Positions 1-9,566 of a DNA stretch of 64,000 nucleotides are shown here, in pieces; the first letter of the stretch is position 1; the number at the start of each line of letters is the position of its first letter. Below the pieces are notes generated by a model, which was not told the DNA's origin, made no database searches, and saw only the letters and a list, made by a program, of their open reading frames with translations. The stretch lies in the NCBI RefSeq assembly GCF_029589495.1, contig NZ_JAAIVF010000001.1, positions 1 to 64,000 on the forward strand, written 5' to 3'. Made by a program: the position numbers and the translations under genes. The stretch is from Speluncibacter jeojiensis (GTDB lineage: Bacteria > Actinomycetota > Actinomycetes > Mycobacteriales > Mycobacteriaceae).

Positions 1-1
1 G

Positions 2-610
2 GTAACCGATACGAATTTGCAGATCGAATACGGCAGCGAGACCAGTGGCGCGTACCAGCCGATGGGACGGGCATCGCTGATCGACGTCGGCCCTGCGCCG
101 TCGTGGCGGACGTTGCGCCTGCCGATGTCGTCGATTCCCGCGGCCGCGCAGGTGGTGCGGATCGTGGCGGACGTCCGGAACCCTGCACCCGACCAGTGGA
201 TCGCTTTCACACCTCCGCGGGTGCCGCACCTGCAAACCTTGCAGCACCTGATCGGATCCCACACGCCGGTGCTGCTGGACTGGCCTGTCCCGCTGGCGTT
301 CACCTGCCAGCAGCAACTGAACACGCTCAACGGCGTCGCGCAACTGCCGAAGTACCGGATCTTGGCCAACGGTGGGCTTCCCGTCGTGGCTACCAACTGG
401 GAGGGCCCGCAGGGCGGCGGCCCCGTCGGCTGGGCACAACTATTACTGTCGGCCCAGACGGTCCCCACCTACCTGAACCACGACTGGAGCCGCGACTGGG
501 GATCACTGGAGCGGTACACGCCGCTGGTCCCCGACGCCCGTACCGCAGCCCTCGAACTGGGCGCCGCCACCCGGTCGGGAATGTGGGACCCCTCGCTCAT
601 CCAGCACTGA
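2..610 (+). CDS. Arabinosyltransferase (Emb family), C-terminal fragment
   Basis: The frame is open from base 2, so the gene begins upstream of the window; about 202 residues remain. Emb proteins are polytopic membrane arabinosyltransferases that use decaprenyl-phosphoryl-arabinose to build cell-wall arabinogalactan or lipoarabinomannan. What is seen is the soluble C-terminal carbohydrate-binding region: the NLQIEYGS segment at the start, the QWIAFTPPRVP stretch and the tail with NHDWSRDWGSLERYTP and MWDPSLIQH resemble the conserved Emb C-terminal domain. No transmembrane helices fall in this part. The fragment alone does not say whether it is EmbA, EmbB or EmbC. It converges on degV across about 100 bases with no clear hairpin. 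Confidence 0.85.
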   Translation, partial: VTDTNLQIEYGSETSGAYQPMGRASLIDVGPAPSWRTLRLPMSSIPAAAQVVRIVADVRNPAPDQWIAFTPPRVPHLQTLQHLIGSHTPVLLDWPVPLAFTCQQQLNTLNGVAQLPKYRILANGGLPVVATNWEGPQGGGPVGWAQLLLSAQTVPTYLNHDWSRDWGSLERYTPLVPDARTAALELGAATRSGMWDPSLIQH

Positions 611-707
611 CGGCCCGCGACGCAACCGCTCCACGCGACGCTCGGCATGCACCTGGCCGCGGACCGAGCGCGATCCGCTACGGGCCACTGCCGGCGCCCA
701 TCCGATC

Positions 708-1556
708 TCAGCTGGCGGTGCCGGCCCCGCCGGGCACGATCGTCACCCCGACCGCGCCGGGCCCGAGATGCGTGCCGAGCACCGGCCCGTACTCCCCCAT
801 GTGCATCTCGGTGATCTCCGGGATACGTTCGCGCAGTTGGTCTCCCAGCTCGGTGGCCCGTTCGCTCGCCTGCCAGTGCTGCACGGCGACCGCGGCCGGG
901 CCGCCGCCGACACCCTCCACGACCAGTTCGACGAGTTTGGTCATCGCCTTCGACGCGGTGCGGGTCTTCTCCCGCAGCAGCAACTTCCCGTTGACCATCT
1001 GCAAGATCGGCCGCATCGACAGCGCGGTGCCGAGGAACGCGGCCGCCGCACCGATCCGGCCCCCACGCCGCAGGTTCTCCAACCGGTCCACGTACAGCAG
1101 GCTGTTCGACCGCTCCACCGTGTCGTTCGCGATGCGGAAGACCTCGTCGAGGTTGGCGCCCGCCGCGGCGGCGCGGGCGGCGGCGAGCACCGGGAACCCG
1201 GTGCCCATCCCCGCCGAACCGGAGTCCACGATCCGCACCTGCGACTCGAATTCCAGCGCGGCCTGCCGTCCCGCATCCCAGGTCCCCGACAGCTGCCGGG
1301 AGATGTGCACGGCGAGCACGCCGTCGCCGCCGCTGGCCTTGAGCGCGTCGAAGTAGCTCTGCTTGAGCTCGCCCGGGGAGGCGCCCGCGGTCGTCACCAC
1401 CGAGGTCTTGGCGATCTCGTCGGGCACCTGGTCGACACCTTCGCGTAGGTCGGTGTCGTCGAGCAGCACGTGCAGCGGCACCACCTGGATGCCCAGTTCC
1501 GCGACCAGCGCGGACGGGACATGCGCGTTCGAATCGGTCACGACGATGACGGCCAC
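708..1556 (-). CDS. DegV family fatty-acid-binding protein
   Basis: 282 residues, close to the usual 280. DegV (FakB-type) proteins bind a fatty acid and, in Firmicutes, present it to the FakA kinase; the role in mycolata is unknown. The N-terminus VAVIVVTDSNAHVP is the typical DegV opening with the conserved D-S, and DSGSAGMGTGF near residue 110 is the second signature. The GTG at 1556 was chosen because it lies 4 bases after the octT stop and starts exactly at the family N-terminus; the longer ATG frame would overlap octT. It is the last gene of the leftward proA-to-degV run and corresponds to M. tuberculosis Rv2417c in order. Confidence 0.9.
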   Translation of the reverse strand: MAVIVVTDSNAHVPSALVAELGIQVVPLHVLLDDTDLREGVDQVPDEIAKTSVVTTAGASPGELKQSYFDALKASGGDGVLAVHISRQLSGTWDAGRQAALEFESQVRIVDSGSAGMGTGFPVLAAARAAAAGANLDEVFRIANDTVERSNSLLYVDRLENLRRGGRIGAAAAFLGTALSMRPILQMVNGKLLLREKTRTASKAMTKLVELVVEGVGGGPAAVAVQHWQASERATELGDQLRERIPEITEMHMGEYGPVLGTHLGPGAVGVTIVPGGAGTAS

Positions 1557-1560
1557 GGCT

Positions 1561-2400
1561 CTACCGTATTCCGCCGGTGGCGTCGACCGAGTGCAGCCCG
1601 GTCCCATCCAGCCCGGTCCCATCCAGTCCGCACCTCGCCCGCAGCGCGGTCACCATCGCCTCAGCGACGCGTTCGTGCGCCTCGAAGCCCCAGTGGATTC
1701 CGTCCGGGTTCCCTCGTCCGGCACGGATGTGTTCGCCGACGGCCTCGGCGAGGTCGACGAGCGGAACGTCCGTCCGGCCCGCCCAGCCACGGATGGCACG
1801 CTCGGTCGCCGGACGGCCGCTGTGCACCCGCCCGTAGGCGTCGCAGGCGTGCACCGAGGGCAGCGTCGCGACGACTGGCAGCTCCGGCCGCAGTTGTTCG
1901 AGTGCGCCCCGGCACTTCTCCAGGTACTCCGCGGTCAGGCTCGGCGGCAGGGCCAACGGCCACCCGAGCGGCGCCAGCCGCGGCTGCAGCCAGCCGTAGG
2001 CGTCGCGGACGACGCGCCGTAGCGCGTCGGGCCGGACGTAGCGGATCTGCTCGCGCAGCGCGGTCGGCAAGGGCGAGGGCAGCGAATCCATGCCGCACAC
2101 GCCGAACACCACCGCACCGGCCTTCGGCACCGACGCCCACACCCGCGGGTCCTGGGTCAGCGCCCACCACACGTCCCGCGAGGTCCAGCCGATCCGCGCC
2201 ACCAGTTCGGTGCGCCAGCCGAGCTCGGCTGCCACCAAGTTCGGCCAGATACGGGGATCGTCGGCGGGCAGCCCGCCCTTCGGGCCGTAGTACGACAGCG
2301 AGTCGGCCAGCACCAGCAGCACCGGACGATCGTCGACCGAGGCAGCGGCGGTGGCAGCACTTTCGGCAGCCTCGAGATCGGGATCAGAGGACATCGGCAC
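1561..2400 (-). CDS. octT: Diglucosylglycerate octanoyltransferase (OctT), SGNH fold
   Basis: 279 residues. OctT octanoylates diglucosylglycerate early in the synthesis of methylglucose lipopolysaccharides, cytoplasmic polysaccharides of mycobacteria and relatives. The SGNH-type nucleophile block is [14 protein letters not shown] near residue 33, and the catalytic Asp/His pair appears to be [12 protein letters not shown] near 230. Naming rests on the sequence and on its place between gpgP and degV, as for Rv2418c. It overlaps the gpgP end by 17 bases; an ATG at 2394 is an alternative start. The C-terminus carries a tandem [10 protein letters not shown] repeat from a 15-base DNA duplication. 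Confidence 0.87.
   Translation of the reverse strand: MPMSSDPDLEAAESAATAAASVDDRPVLLVLADSLSYYGPKGGLPADDPRIWPNLVAAELGWRTELVARIGWTSRDVWWALTQDPRVWASVPKAGAVVFGVCGMDSLPSPLPTALREQIRYVRPDALRRVVRDAYGWLQPRLAPLGWPLALPPSLTAEYLEKCRGALEQLRPELPVVATLPSVHACDAYGRVHSGRPATERAIRGWAGRTDVPLVDLAEAVGEHIRAGRGNPDGIHWGFEAHERVAEAMVTALRARCGLDGTGLDGTGLHSVDATGGIR
1594..1630. repeat. 15-base tandem duplication in the 3' end of octT
   Basis: The unit CAGCCCGGTCCCATC occurs at 1594-1608 and 1609-1623, followed by a partial third copy, CAGTCCG. It keeps the reading frame and encodes the repeated five residues at the OctT C-terminus, outside the catalytic fold. It is probably a replication-slippage product. Confidence 0.85.
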
Positions 2401-3031
2401 TCACCTGCGCCGACGCGTTCCACACGTCCAGTCGCCATGGGTGCTCGGCGGACTCGCCGTGCACACTGAGCGTCGCCCAACTCGCGTTGCCCAGGCCACC
2501 CAGCGCGGTCCAGCGCGACACCGGCAGGTCGAGCAGCGACGCGGTCAGCGCGGCGATCGCACCGCCGTGGGCGACCACGATGACCGGGCGCTCGTCCCAG
2601 GCATCGCCGAGTTCGTCGACCAGCTCACGCACCACCGGCGCGGTCCGCCGCGCAACGTCGACACGGCTCTCCCCGCCCGGCGGCGCCCAGGTGGCGTCCG
2701 CGCGCCAGGTCGCCCGCGCGCCCGGGAACTGCTCGTCGACGTCCTGGTGCGTCAGCCCCTGCCACTGGCCGAGGTTCGTCTCGCGCAACCGGTCGTCGGT
2801 GCGCACCGGGACGCCGGTGACCGTGGACAGCGCCAGGGCGGTGTCGTGCGCCCGGGTCAGGTCCGAGGACACGATCGCGAGGGGCCGGCGCTCGGCCATC
2901 ACCACCGCCGCGATCCTGGCCTGCGCCAGCCCGTGCTCGGACAGGTGCGTGTCGATCTGCCCCTGCATCCGGTTCTCGGCATTGTGTTCGGTTTGGCCGT
3001 GCCGCAGCAGGATCAGCCGACGCACCCTCAC
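2384..3031 (-). CDS. gpgP: Glucosyl-3-phosphoglycerate phosphatase, histidine phosphatase family
   Basis: 215 residues. GpgP removes phosphate from glucosyl-3-phosphoglycerate to give glucosylglycerate, the primer for methylglucose lipopolysaccharide. The catalytic RHGQTEHN motif lies at residues 10-17, a Glu in LRETNLGQW follows near 83, and the second histidine is in VVAHGG near 154. The start is the GTG at 3031, whose last two bases and following A form the rsfS stop (GTGA overlap); a longer frame upstream is rsfS read in another phase. Its position next to octT matches Rv2419c and supports this over a generic phosphoglycerate mutase. Confidence 0.87.
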   Translation of the reverse strand: MRVRRLILLRHGQTEHNAENRMQGQIDTHLSEHGLAQARIAAVVMAERRPLAIVSSDLTRAHDTALALSTVTGVPVRTDDRLRETNLGQWQGLTHQDVDEQFPGARATWRADATWAPPGGESRVDVARRTAPVVRELVDELGDAWDERPVIVVAHGGAIAALTASLLDLPVSRWTALGGLGNASWATLSVHGESAEHPWRLDVWNASAQVSADVL

Positions 3032-3513
3032 CGAGGGGACTCCGTGACCGGCGCGTCGACGACCGCGTCGGTGTCCGTCTGCACCGCGCCGTCGGCGCTG
3101 CCCTCGCCGCTGCCGTCGATGTCGGGGACGCTGCCGTGCCGCGGCGGGACCGTGTCGACGCCCTCGAGGACCAGCGACGGGCAGTCCTTCCAGAGCCGCT
3201 CGAGCGCGTAGAACTCGCGCTCCTCCTCGTGCTGGACGTGCACGACCATGTCGATGTAGTCGAGCAGCGCCCAGCGGCCCTCGCGCACACCCTCGCGGCG
3301 GGCGGGCCGGAGCCCGATCTCGCGCAGCTTCTCCTCGATGTTGTCGACGATCGCGCCGACCTGCCGCTCGCTCGGCGCCGATGCGATGAGGAAGCAGTCG
3401 GTGATCACCAGATGCTCGGACACGTCGAGCACGACGACGTCCACGGCCTGCTTGTCGGTCGCCGCCAGCGCGGCGACCCGCGCCATCTGCCTGGCCTCGT
3501 CGGATGCGCTCAC
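3028..3513 (-). CDS. rsfS: Ribosome silencing factor RsfS
   Basis: 161 residues. RsfS binds ribosomal protein L14 on the large subunit and blocks joining with the small subunit when nutrients fall. The RsfS core spans about residues 10-120, with the [20 protein letters not shown] and [16 protein letters not shown] segments diagnostic; an acidic unstructured tail of about 40 residues follows. The GTG at 3513 gives a GTGA overlap with nadD and starts at [11 protein letters not shown], the normal family N-terminus. As in many bacteria it directly follows nadD. Confidence 0.93.
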   Translation of the reverse strand: MSASDEARQMARVAALAATDKQAVDVVVLDVSEHLVITDCFLIASAPSERQVGAIVDNIEEKLREIGLRPARREGVREGRWALLDYIDMVVHVQHEEEREFYALERLWKDCPSLVLEGVDTVPPRHGSVPDIDGSGEGSADGAVQTDTDAVVDAPVTESPR

Positions 3514-4277
3514 TGGGACTTCTCCTGTTGCTTGGTGGATCGGGTGGAATCGGTGGGCACCGGTTCGGAGGTGCCGCGGGTGCCGTCGGGTCGGGTCGAT
3601 TCCGGCGGCCGGTAGAGGTTGCGCTTGCTGATGTACTGCACGACACCGTCGGGCACCAGGTACCACACCGGCCGCCCCGCCGAGGCGCGACGGCGGCAGT
3701 CCGTCGACGAGATCGCCAACGCGGGGATCTCGACCAGCGTGACCGCATCGCCGGGCAGCTTCTCGAGGTGCTGGGCCAAGTGCGCGACATCGAGGTCGTA
3801 GCCCGGCCGCGTCACCCCGACGAACTTGGCGAGCTCGAAGAGCTCCTCCCAGTTCTGCCAGGACAGGATCGACGACATCGCGTCGGCGCCGGTGATGAAG
3901 TACAGCTCGGCGTCCGGGTGCTGTCGGCGCAGGTCGCGCAGCGTGTCGGCGGTGTAGGTACGCCCACCGCGGTCGATGTCGACCCGGCTGACCGAGAACC
4001 GCGGGTTCGACGCGGTGGCGATCACCGTCATCAGGTAGCGGTCCTCGGCGGGGCTGACCGGTCGGCCCTCCTTCTGCCAGGGCTGACCTGTCGGCACGAA
4101 CACGACCTCGTCGAGGTCGAACAGGTCCGCGACCTCGCTGGCCGCGACGAGGTGACCATGGTGGATCGGGTCGAAGGTGCCGCCCATGACGCCGAGCCGG
4201 CGCGTGTCCGGCGCCCGCCGGATCGCCCGCTGCGGGTCCGGCAGGCCCGGGGTCCCGACGTCTGGTTGCTGCTGCAC
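3510..4277 (-). CDS. nadD: Nicotinate-nucleotide adenylyltransferase NadD
   Basis: 255 residues with this start. NadD couples nicotinate mononucleotide and ATP to deamido-NAD, the step before NAD synthetase. The nucleotidyltransferase signature [15 protein letters not shown] lies near residue 32 and the ISSTDCRRR variant of the ISSTxIR motif near 195; [11 protein letters not shown] and FITGADAM also fit. The C-terminal 40 residues are a hydrophilic extension. The start is uncertain: GTG at 4277 leaves 31 bases after the VWA gene, GTG at 4298 is possible, and an ATG at 4337 would overlap the VWA gene by 29 bases. Confidence 0.92.
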   Translation of the reverse strand: MQQQPDVGTPGLPDPQRAIRRAPDTRRLGVMGGTFDPIHHGHLVAASEVADLFDLDEVVFVPTGQPWQKEGRPVSPAEDRYLMTVIATASNPRFSVSRVDIDRGGRTYTADTLRDLRRQHPDAELYFITGADAMSSILSWQNWEELFELAKFVGVTRPGYDLDVAHLAQHLEKLPGDAVTLVEIPALAISSTDCRRRASAGRPVWYLVPDGVVQYISKRNLYRPPESTRPDGTRGTSEPVPTDSTRSTKQQEKSQ

Positions 4278-4308
4278 GAGTGTCGAGCTTACGGGCACGA
4301 CGGCGCGA

Positions 4309-5730
4309 TCAGATCGGCAGCAGGCCGGAGACGACATCGGTGAGCTGCTCGGCCGTGCGGCACTCGTGCATGGTGATCATCTGGTTGTACATCGGGGCCG
4401 CCGAGTCGCCGCTGCCCCACTGTCGGTGCGGCTCCGGATTGAGCCAGTGCGCATGCCGGACGACCGAGGTCAGCCTCGCCAACGCGGGCAGGTTCGGATT
4501 GCGGTAGTTGGTGCGCGCGTCGCCGAGGATCAGCAGCGAGGTCCGGCTGGTCAGCGTGTGCGCGAACCGCTCGGCGAACACCCCGAGCGCGTTGCCGTAG
4601 TCGGAGTGGCCGTCGTATTCGATCAGGTCGGCCTCGCGCACCATCCGCGCCATCGCGACCCCGAGGTCGGCGCCGGTGGAGAAGAAGCGGGTCACCTCGT
4701 CGGTGGTGTCGATGAACGCGAACACCCGCACTCGGGAGAACTGCTCACGCAGCGCGTGCACCAGCAGCAGCGTGAAGTGGCTGAATCCGGCGACGGATCC
4801 GGACACGTCGCACAGCACGACCAGTTCCGGTCGCGCCGGGCGCGGCTTGCGCAGCACCAGGTCGATCGGGACCCCGCCGGTCGACATCGACTTGCGCAGC
4901 GTGCGCCGCAGGTCGATGGCGCCGGAGCGGGAGCGGCGGCGGCGCGCGGACAGTCGGCTCGCGAGCAGCCGGGCCAACGGGGTGACCGAGCGGCGCAGCG
5001 CGTGCAGGTCCGAGTCGTTGGCGCGCAGGAAGTCCACCTGCTCGGCGATCTTCGGCACCCCGTAGGAGGCGACGCGTTCCTTGCCGACCCGCTCGGCCAC
5101 CCGCCGTCGGGTCTCGGCGTCGACCAGTTCACGGAATCGGGTCATCCGCTCCAGCGCGGTGCGCCGGTCGACGGCGCTGGTGAACGACTCGGCTGGCCGG
5201 TCCTTCTCCGGCGGCGCCCCCAGCAGGCCGCCCAGGATCTTGTCCAGCAGGTTGTTCGGCGACAGGTTCCGCAGCGTCTGATAGGCCGAAAAGGACGGCC
5301 CGTTCGGCGACTCGTAGCTGCCCATGCCCTCGACCATCTGCGAGACCAGCAGCTCGAGGGCCTGCTGCGCCTCCTCGGAGTCGTCCGCGAGCAGTTCGCC
5401 GATCAGCTCCTCGAGTGACTCGAGGTCGATCTCGCCGTCCGGTGTGCGGGGCAGTTCGACGGTGCGCTCGCCGTCCTCGCGTCGCCCGACCCCGACCGGG
5501 AACCACAGGTCGAAGACCGCGTCGAACGTCTTCCGGTGCACGGGACAGCGCAGCAGTGCGCAGGCCAGTCCCTCGCGCAGCGCGTCACGGTCGAGCAGGT
5601 CGAGGACCGACATGACCTGGCCGGCGTCGACTGTCTCGGAAGGGCCGACGGCAATCCCCTTGGCGCGCAGAGCTTCCACGAAGCCCACGAGATGGCCGGG
5701 CAGTCCGTACGGCGCGGGCGGTGCCATCAT
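4309..5730 (-). CDS. VWA domain protein, CoxE-like partner of MoxR
   Basis: 473 residues. Proteins of this kind have an N-terminal helical region and a C-terminal von Willebrand A domain, and work with MoxR AAA+ ATPases, often as chaperones that insert metals or remodel complexes; the client here is unknown. The MIDAS motif [12 protein letters not shown] is visible near residue 310, with the later Thr/Asp positions in [11 protein letters not shown] and [12 protein letters not shown]. Two adjacent ATGs follow a GGGAG ribosome site. It starts 10 bases after moxR, so the pair is co-transcribed, as Rv2425c and Rv2426c are. Confidence 0.87.
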   Translation of the reverse strand: MMAPPAPYGLPGHLVGFVEALRAKGIAVGPSETVDAGQVMSVLDLLDRDALREGLACALLRCPVHRKTFDAVFDLWFPVGVGRREDGERTVELPRTPDGEIDLESLEELIGELLADDSEEAQQALELLVSQMVEGMGSYESPNGPSFSAYQTLRNLSPNNLLDKILGGLLGAPPEKDRPAESFTSAVDRRTALERMTRFRELVDAETRRRVAERVGKERVASYGVPKIAEQVDFLRANDSDLHALRRSVTPLARLLASRLSARRRRSRSGAIDLRRTLRKSMSTGGVPIDLVLRKPRPARPELVVLCDVSGSVAGFSHFTLLLVHALREQFSRVRVFAFIDTTDEVTRFFSTGADLGVAMARMVREADLIEYDGHSDYGNALGVFAERFAHTLTSRTSLLILGDARTNYRNPNLPALARLTSVVRHAHWLNPEPHRQWGSGDSAAPMYNQMITMHECRTAEQLTDVVSGLLPI

Positions 5731-5740
5731 CTGCTCCCTG

Positions 5741-6625
5741 TCAGTTGAGCCGCAGTTCGGCCGCGGCGCGCACCTGGTCGCTCTGGTGCTTGAGGATCAC
5801 GCCGAGCGTCTGGCGCACCGAGTCGTCGTCGATGGTGTCCAGGCCCAGCGCCAGCAGGGTGCGGCCCCAGTCGATGGTCTCGGACACCGACGGCACCTTC
5901 TTGAGCTGCATTCCGCGCAGCACGCGGATGACCCGTACCAGCTGGTCGGCCAACGCCTCGGGCAGCTCCGGCACCCTGCTGAGCAGGATCCGCCGCTCGA
6001 GGTCGGCGTCGGGGAAGTCCAGGTGCAGGAACAGGCAGCGGCGCTTGAGCGCCTCAGACAGTTCGCGGGTGGCGTTCGAGGTCAGGACCGTGAACGGCCG
6101 GCGCGTGGCGGTCATGGTGCCCAGTTCCGGGATGGTGATCGCGAAGTCGCTGAGCACCTCGAGCAGCAGGCCCTCGATCTCGACGTCGGCCTTGTCGGTC
6201 TCGTCGATCAGCAGCACCGTCGGGTCGGCGTTGCGGATCGCCGTCAGCAGCGGGCGCGAGAGCAGGAACTCCTCACTGAAGACGTCGTCCTTCGTTGCGT
6301 CCCAACTGCTCTCGCTCTGGGTGGCCTGGATGCGCAGGATCTGCTTGGCGTGGTTCCACTCGTACAGCGCGCGCGCCTCGTCGACACCTTCGTAGCACTG
6401 CAGCCGGACCAGCGTCGAGCCGGTCGTCTGCGCGACCGCGCGCGCCAGTTCGGTCTTGCCGACGCCGGCCGGGCCCTCGATGAGCAGCGGCTTGCCGAGG
6501 CGGTCGGCGAGGAAGACGGCGGTCGCGGTCGCCTTGTCGGCCAGGTAGCCGGTCTCGGCCAGACGCGCGGTCGCGTCCTCGATGTCGGCGAAGTGCGGCA
6601 CGGTGGTCGGGACGGCTCGGTCCAC
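5741..6625 (-). CDS. MoxR family AAA+ ATPase
   Basis: 294 residues, a compact MoxR protein. MoxR ATPases act as chaperones with VWA partners. Walker A is GPAGVGKTELARAV near residue 55, Walker B VLLIDETDKAD near 139, and sensor motifs follow in LTSNATRELSEALKRRC near 180. The GTG at 6625 is preceded by AGGAG at a good distance. It lies 39 bases after proA and 10 bases before the VWA gene, so the three likely share a transcript with nadD and the genes beyond it. Confidence 0.9.
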   Translation of the reverse strand: MDRAVPTTVPHFADIEDATARLAETGYLADKATATAVFLADRLGKPLLIEGPAGVGKTELARAVAQTTGSTLVRLQCYEGVDEARALYEWNHAKQILRIQATQSESSWDATKDDVFSEEFLLSRPLLTAIRNADPTVLLIDETDKADVEIEGLLLEVLSDFAITIPELGTMTATRRPFTVLTSNATRELSEALKRRCLFLHLDFPDADLERRILLSRVPELPEALADQLVRVIRVLRGMQLKKVPSVSETIDWGRTLLALGLDTIDDDSVRQTLGVILKHQSDQVRAAAELRLN

Positions 6626-6664
6626 GGGAGTCTCCTGAGGGTGTGCGGGTGGTGCCGGTGGGGG

Positions 6665-7954
6665 TCAGACCGGACGGACCTGACCGTCGCCCCAGACGAT
6701 CCACTTGGTCGAGGTCAGCTCCGGCAGGCCCATCGGCCCGCGCGCGTGCAGCTTCTGGGTGGAGATCCCGATCTCGGCGCCCATGCCGAACTGCTCGCCG
6801 TCGGTGAACGCGGTCGACGCGTTGACCATCACGGCGGCGGCGTCGACGCGGGTGGTGAACTCGCGGGCCGCGGCGAGGTCGCGGGTGACGATGGCCTCGG
6901 TGTGCCCGGTGCCGTAGCGGTCGATGTGCGCGACCGCCTCGTCCATGCCGTCGACGACCTTCACCGCGATGTCCAGCGAGAGGTATTCGGTCGCCCAGTC
7001 CTCCTCGGTGGCCGGGACCATGCCGGGCTCGTCGCCGTGGAGGGTGACGCTGTGCATCTGCAGCGCCTGAGTGAGCTTCGGCAGTGCGGTGTCGGCGATC
7101 GCCTTGTCCACCAGCAGGGTCTCTGCGGTGTTGCACACGCTCGGCCTGCGGGTCTTGGAGTTGAGCACCAGCTTTTCGGCGATGTCGAGGTCGGCGTCCG
7201 CGTGCACGTAGACGTGCACGTTGCCGACGCCGGTCTCGATGGTCGGCACCAGTGCGTCGCGCACGACGGCTTCGATCAGCCCGGCGCCGCCGCGCGGGAT
7301 GACCACGTCGACCAACCCGCGGGCGCGGATCAGCGCGGTGACACTGGAGCGGTCCTCGCTGGGAAGCAACTGCACCGCATCGGCCGGCAGATGCAGCCCG
7401 GTCAGCGCCTCACGGATGACCTCGACCAGGGCGGCGTTCGAGTTCGCGGCCGACGACGAGCCGCGCAGCAGCACCGCGTTGCCCGACTTGAGGGTGAGGC
7501 CGAACCCGTCGACGGTGACGTTCGGCCGGGCCTCGTAGACGATCCCGACCACACCGAGCGGTACGCGCTGCTGACGCAGTTCCAGCCCGTTGGGCAGCGT
7601 CGATCCGTTGACGACCTCGCCGACCGGGTCGGGCAGGCCGGCGACCTGCCGGAGCCCGGAGGCGATGCCCTCGAGGCGGGCCTCGTCCAGACGCAGCCGG
7701 TCGATCAGGTTCTCCGCCGTGCCCGCGGCGCGCGCGGTCTCGATGTCGGCATCGTTGGCGGCCAGCACCTTGTCGGTCGCGGCCAGGATCGCGTCGGCGG
7801 CGGCGTTCAGGGCGGCGTCCTTCTGCGCCCGGTTCAGCAGCGCCAGCGCGCGGGACGCCGTACGGGCCCGGCGCGCGGCCTCGAGCACGACCTCGCCGAT
7901 GTCGCCGCCGGTCTGGGCCGTGCCACTCGCTGCAGTTTCGTTCGCCACCGTCAT
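6665..7954 (-). CDS. proA: Gamma-glutamyl phosphate reductase ProA
   Basis: 429 residues. ProA reduces gamma-glutamyl phosphate with NADPH to glutamate semialdehyde in proline synthesis. The aldehyde-dehydrogenase-type fold is evident; the catalytic cysteine is in [12 protein letters not shown] near residue 277, with [14 protein letters not shown] near 178 and VIPRGGAGL near 216 as further family blocks. The ATG at 7954 ([10 protein letters not shown]) was preferred to one at 8011 because the extra 19 residues are not family-like. Its partner proB lies about 13 kb away next to obg, a usual arrangement in this order. Confidence 0.95.
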   Translation of the reverse strand: MTVANETAASGTAQTGGDIGEVVLEAARRARTASRALALLNRAQKDAALNAAADAILAATDKVLAANDADIETARAAGTAENLIDRLRLDEARLEGIASGLRQVAGLPDPVGEVVNGSTLPNGLELRQQRVPLGVVGIVYEARPNVTVDGFGLTLKSGNAVLLRGSSSAANSNAALVEVIREALTGLHLPADAVQLLPSEDRSSVTALIRARGLVDVVIPRGGAGLIEAVVRDALVPTIETGVGNVHVYVHADADLDIAEKLVLNSKTRRPSVCNTAETLLVDKAIADTALPKLTQALQMHSVTLHGDEPGMVPATEEDWATEYLSLDIAVKVVDGMDEAVAHIDRYGTGHTEAIVTRDLAAAREFTTRVDAAAVMVNASTAFTDGEQFGMGAEIGISTQKLHARGPMGLPELTSTKWIVWGDGQVRPV

Positions 7955-8047
7955 GCCTACAGGGTAACGATCGCCCGGGGCGGCCATCACGCCCTGCCTG
8001 CGCGGTCGCACCGGGACGAGCCCGGGGGCAACACTCGTCCGTGCGGC

Positions 8048-8704
8048 TCAGCCGCGGGCCAACTCCACGAACTCTCGGCGCGCCGCCGGGTCGTCCTCGA
8101 GGACGCCCCGCATCGCCGAGGTGACCGTGCACGAGCCGGGCGACTGCACGCCGCGGATCGACATGCACATGTGCTCGGCCTCGAGCATCACGCCGACGCC
8201 GCGCGGCCGCAGGTGCTCGGTCAGCCAGTCCGCCACCTGCATCGTCAGCCGCTCCTGCACCTGCAGATCGCGGGCGAACAACTCGACGACGCGCGCCAGC
8301 TTCGACAGGCCCAGGATGCGGTCACCGGGCAGGTAGCCGACGTGCGCGACTCCGCGGAACGGCAGCATGTGGTGCTCGCACAACGAGGTGAACGCGATGT
8401 CGCGGACCAACACCAGTTCCCGGTAGCCGGCGTCGTTGGGGAAGGTCGTCAGGTCGAACGCACGCGGCGTGAGCAGTTCCTCGAACGAGGCGGCGACCCG
8501 GCGTGGGGTGTCGTGCAGGTGAAGGTCGGCGGGGTCGCGTCCCAGCGCCCGCAGCAGGTCGCCGACGGCGAGTTCGGCCGCCGCGAGATCGATCACCGGC
8601 GGTCGGCGATCGATACGTACCGCGGCAGCGACGTCGCCGCCTTGCCGCAGGCCTTGGTGCAGGTCCGGCTGCCCGATCCGCGACATCACCTCGGTGATCG
8701 ACAT
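8048..8704 (-). CDS. folE: GTP cyclohydrolase I (zinc type)
   Basis: 218 residues. It converts GTP to dihydroneopterin triphosphate, the first step of folate synthesis. The three zinc-binding positions are visible as C109 and H111/H112 in SLCEHHMLPF and C180 in EHMCMSIRG, so this is the zinc-dependent IA type. In many actinobacteria the housekeeping folE sits with ftsH and folP; this copy stands alone, divergent from a SufR-like regulator across 86 bases, so it may be a second, regulated copy. Whether another folE exists cannot be seen here. Confidence 0.93.
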   Translation of the reverse strand: MSITEVMSRIGQPDLHQGLRQGGDVAAAVRIDRRPPVIDLAAAELAVGDLLRALGRDPADLHLHDTPRRVAASFEELLTPRAFDLTTFPNDAGYRELVLVRDIAFTSLCEHHMLPFRGVAHVGYLPGDRILGLSKLARVVELFARDLQVQERLTMQVADWLTEHLRPRGVGVMLEAEHMCMSIRGVQSPGSCTVTSAMRGVLEDDPAARREFVELARG

Positions 8705-8717
8705 CAGCGCCTCCTTC

Positions 8718-8780
8718 TAAAACCAGTTCAACTGAATGCTAGAAGCTCGCGGCAGATTACGTCAATCTCGGTTGGTTTTA
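8718..8780. promoter_or_regulatory. Divergent folE / SufR-like control region with palindromes
   Basis: The 86-base gap holds a perfect 11-base palindrome, CAGTTCAACTG (8724-8734), 20 bases upstream of the folE start, and an 8-base inverted repeat, TAAAACCA (8718-8725) against TGGTTTTA (8773-8780), next to the regulator start. These are AT-rich for this genome and are good candidates for the operator of the adjacent regulator. Binding is inferred. Confidence 0.5.
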
Positions 8781-8790
8781 CACTGGGGGC

Positions 8791-9534
8791 ATGGAGTCAC
8801 GCGACGGGCAGTCGCCCCACTACGCCGATGTGTCAGCCGTCTCCGCGCTCGACGAGCCGGCGAGGCGGCGCCTGTACGACTTCGTCCGTCGCCACCGCGA
8901 ACCGGTCGGGCGCGACGAGGCCGCCGCCGCACTCGGACTGCCCCGCACCACCGCCGCCTTCCATCTCGACAAACTCGCCGACGAGGGCCTGCTCAGCATC
9001 GAGTTCGCGCGGCGCAGCGGCCGGTCCGGCCCCGGCGCCGGACGACCCGCCAAGTTGTACCGGCGCGCGGACCGCCCCGTCGTCGTGCAACTGCCCGAAC
9101 GCAACTACGAGTTGGCCGGACGGTTGCTCGCCGGGGCCATCGACGATGCGGAGAGCCGCGGCGAGTCGCCCGGCACCGCGCTGGCCCGCCGCGCCCACGA
9201 GTTGGGCGAGACCATCGGCGCGGAATTGGCCCAGGCCGGCGAACCGACGGACGAGGCCCTGCACGACGCCCTCGAACGCTGCGGCTACGAGCCGTGCACG
9301 GTCGACGACGACATCGCACTCGCCAACTGCCCGTTCCACGCGCTGGTCAACGATCACACCGAGTTGGTGTGCGGGATGAACCTGCGGCTGATCGAGGGTC
9401 TGCTCGACGGGGTCCGGTGCGGCGGGCGGCGTGCCCGGCTTGCACCGGAGGACGGGTTCTGCTGCGTCCGGCTCGGCGTCACCGACGCGGCGGGCGCGGC
9501 CGAACGCGGCGATTCACAGAAACCTGCCAGCTGA
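8791..9534 (+). CDS. SufR-like / COG2345 helix-turn-helix regulator with cysteine cluster
   Basis: 247 residues. A winged helix of ArsR type occupies about residues 15-90 (RDEAAAALGLPRTTAAFHLD is the recognition region). The C-terminal half has cysteines in ERCGYEPC, LANCPFHALV, ELVCGMN and GVRCGG; the NC-x13-C spacing matches SufR proteins, which bind an iron-sulfur cluster and sense iron or redox state. The protein therefore may hold a cluster, but this is inferred. Its neighbours are folE, not suf genes, so its targets may differ from classical SufR. It reads toward ctaG, which starts 32 bases downstream. Confidence 0.8.
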   Translation: MESRDGQSPHYADVSAVSALDEPARRRLYDFVRRHREPVGRDEAAAALGLPRTTAAFHLDKLADEGLLSIEFARRSGRSGPGAGRPAKLYRRADRPVVVQLPERNYELAGRLLAGAIDDAESRGESPGTALARRAHELGETIGAELAQAGEPTDEALHDALERCGYEPCTVDDDIALANCPFHALVNDHTELVCGMNLRLIEGLLDGVRCGGRRARLAPEDGFCCVRLGVTDAAGAAERGDSQKPAS

Positions 9535-9566
9535 CGGCGACCGTCACGGGCGGAGGATGAGAAGTC

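Noticed and set aside
5324-9379. Very long open frame (about 1350 codons) on the + strand
   Set aside because: It runs antisense to the VWA, MoxR, proA and folE genes; its protein is low-complexity Ser/Arg/Gly-rich, as expected for an antisense frame in high-GC DNA.
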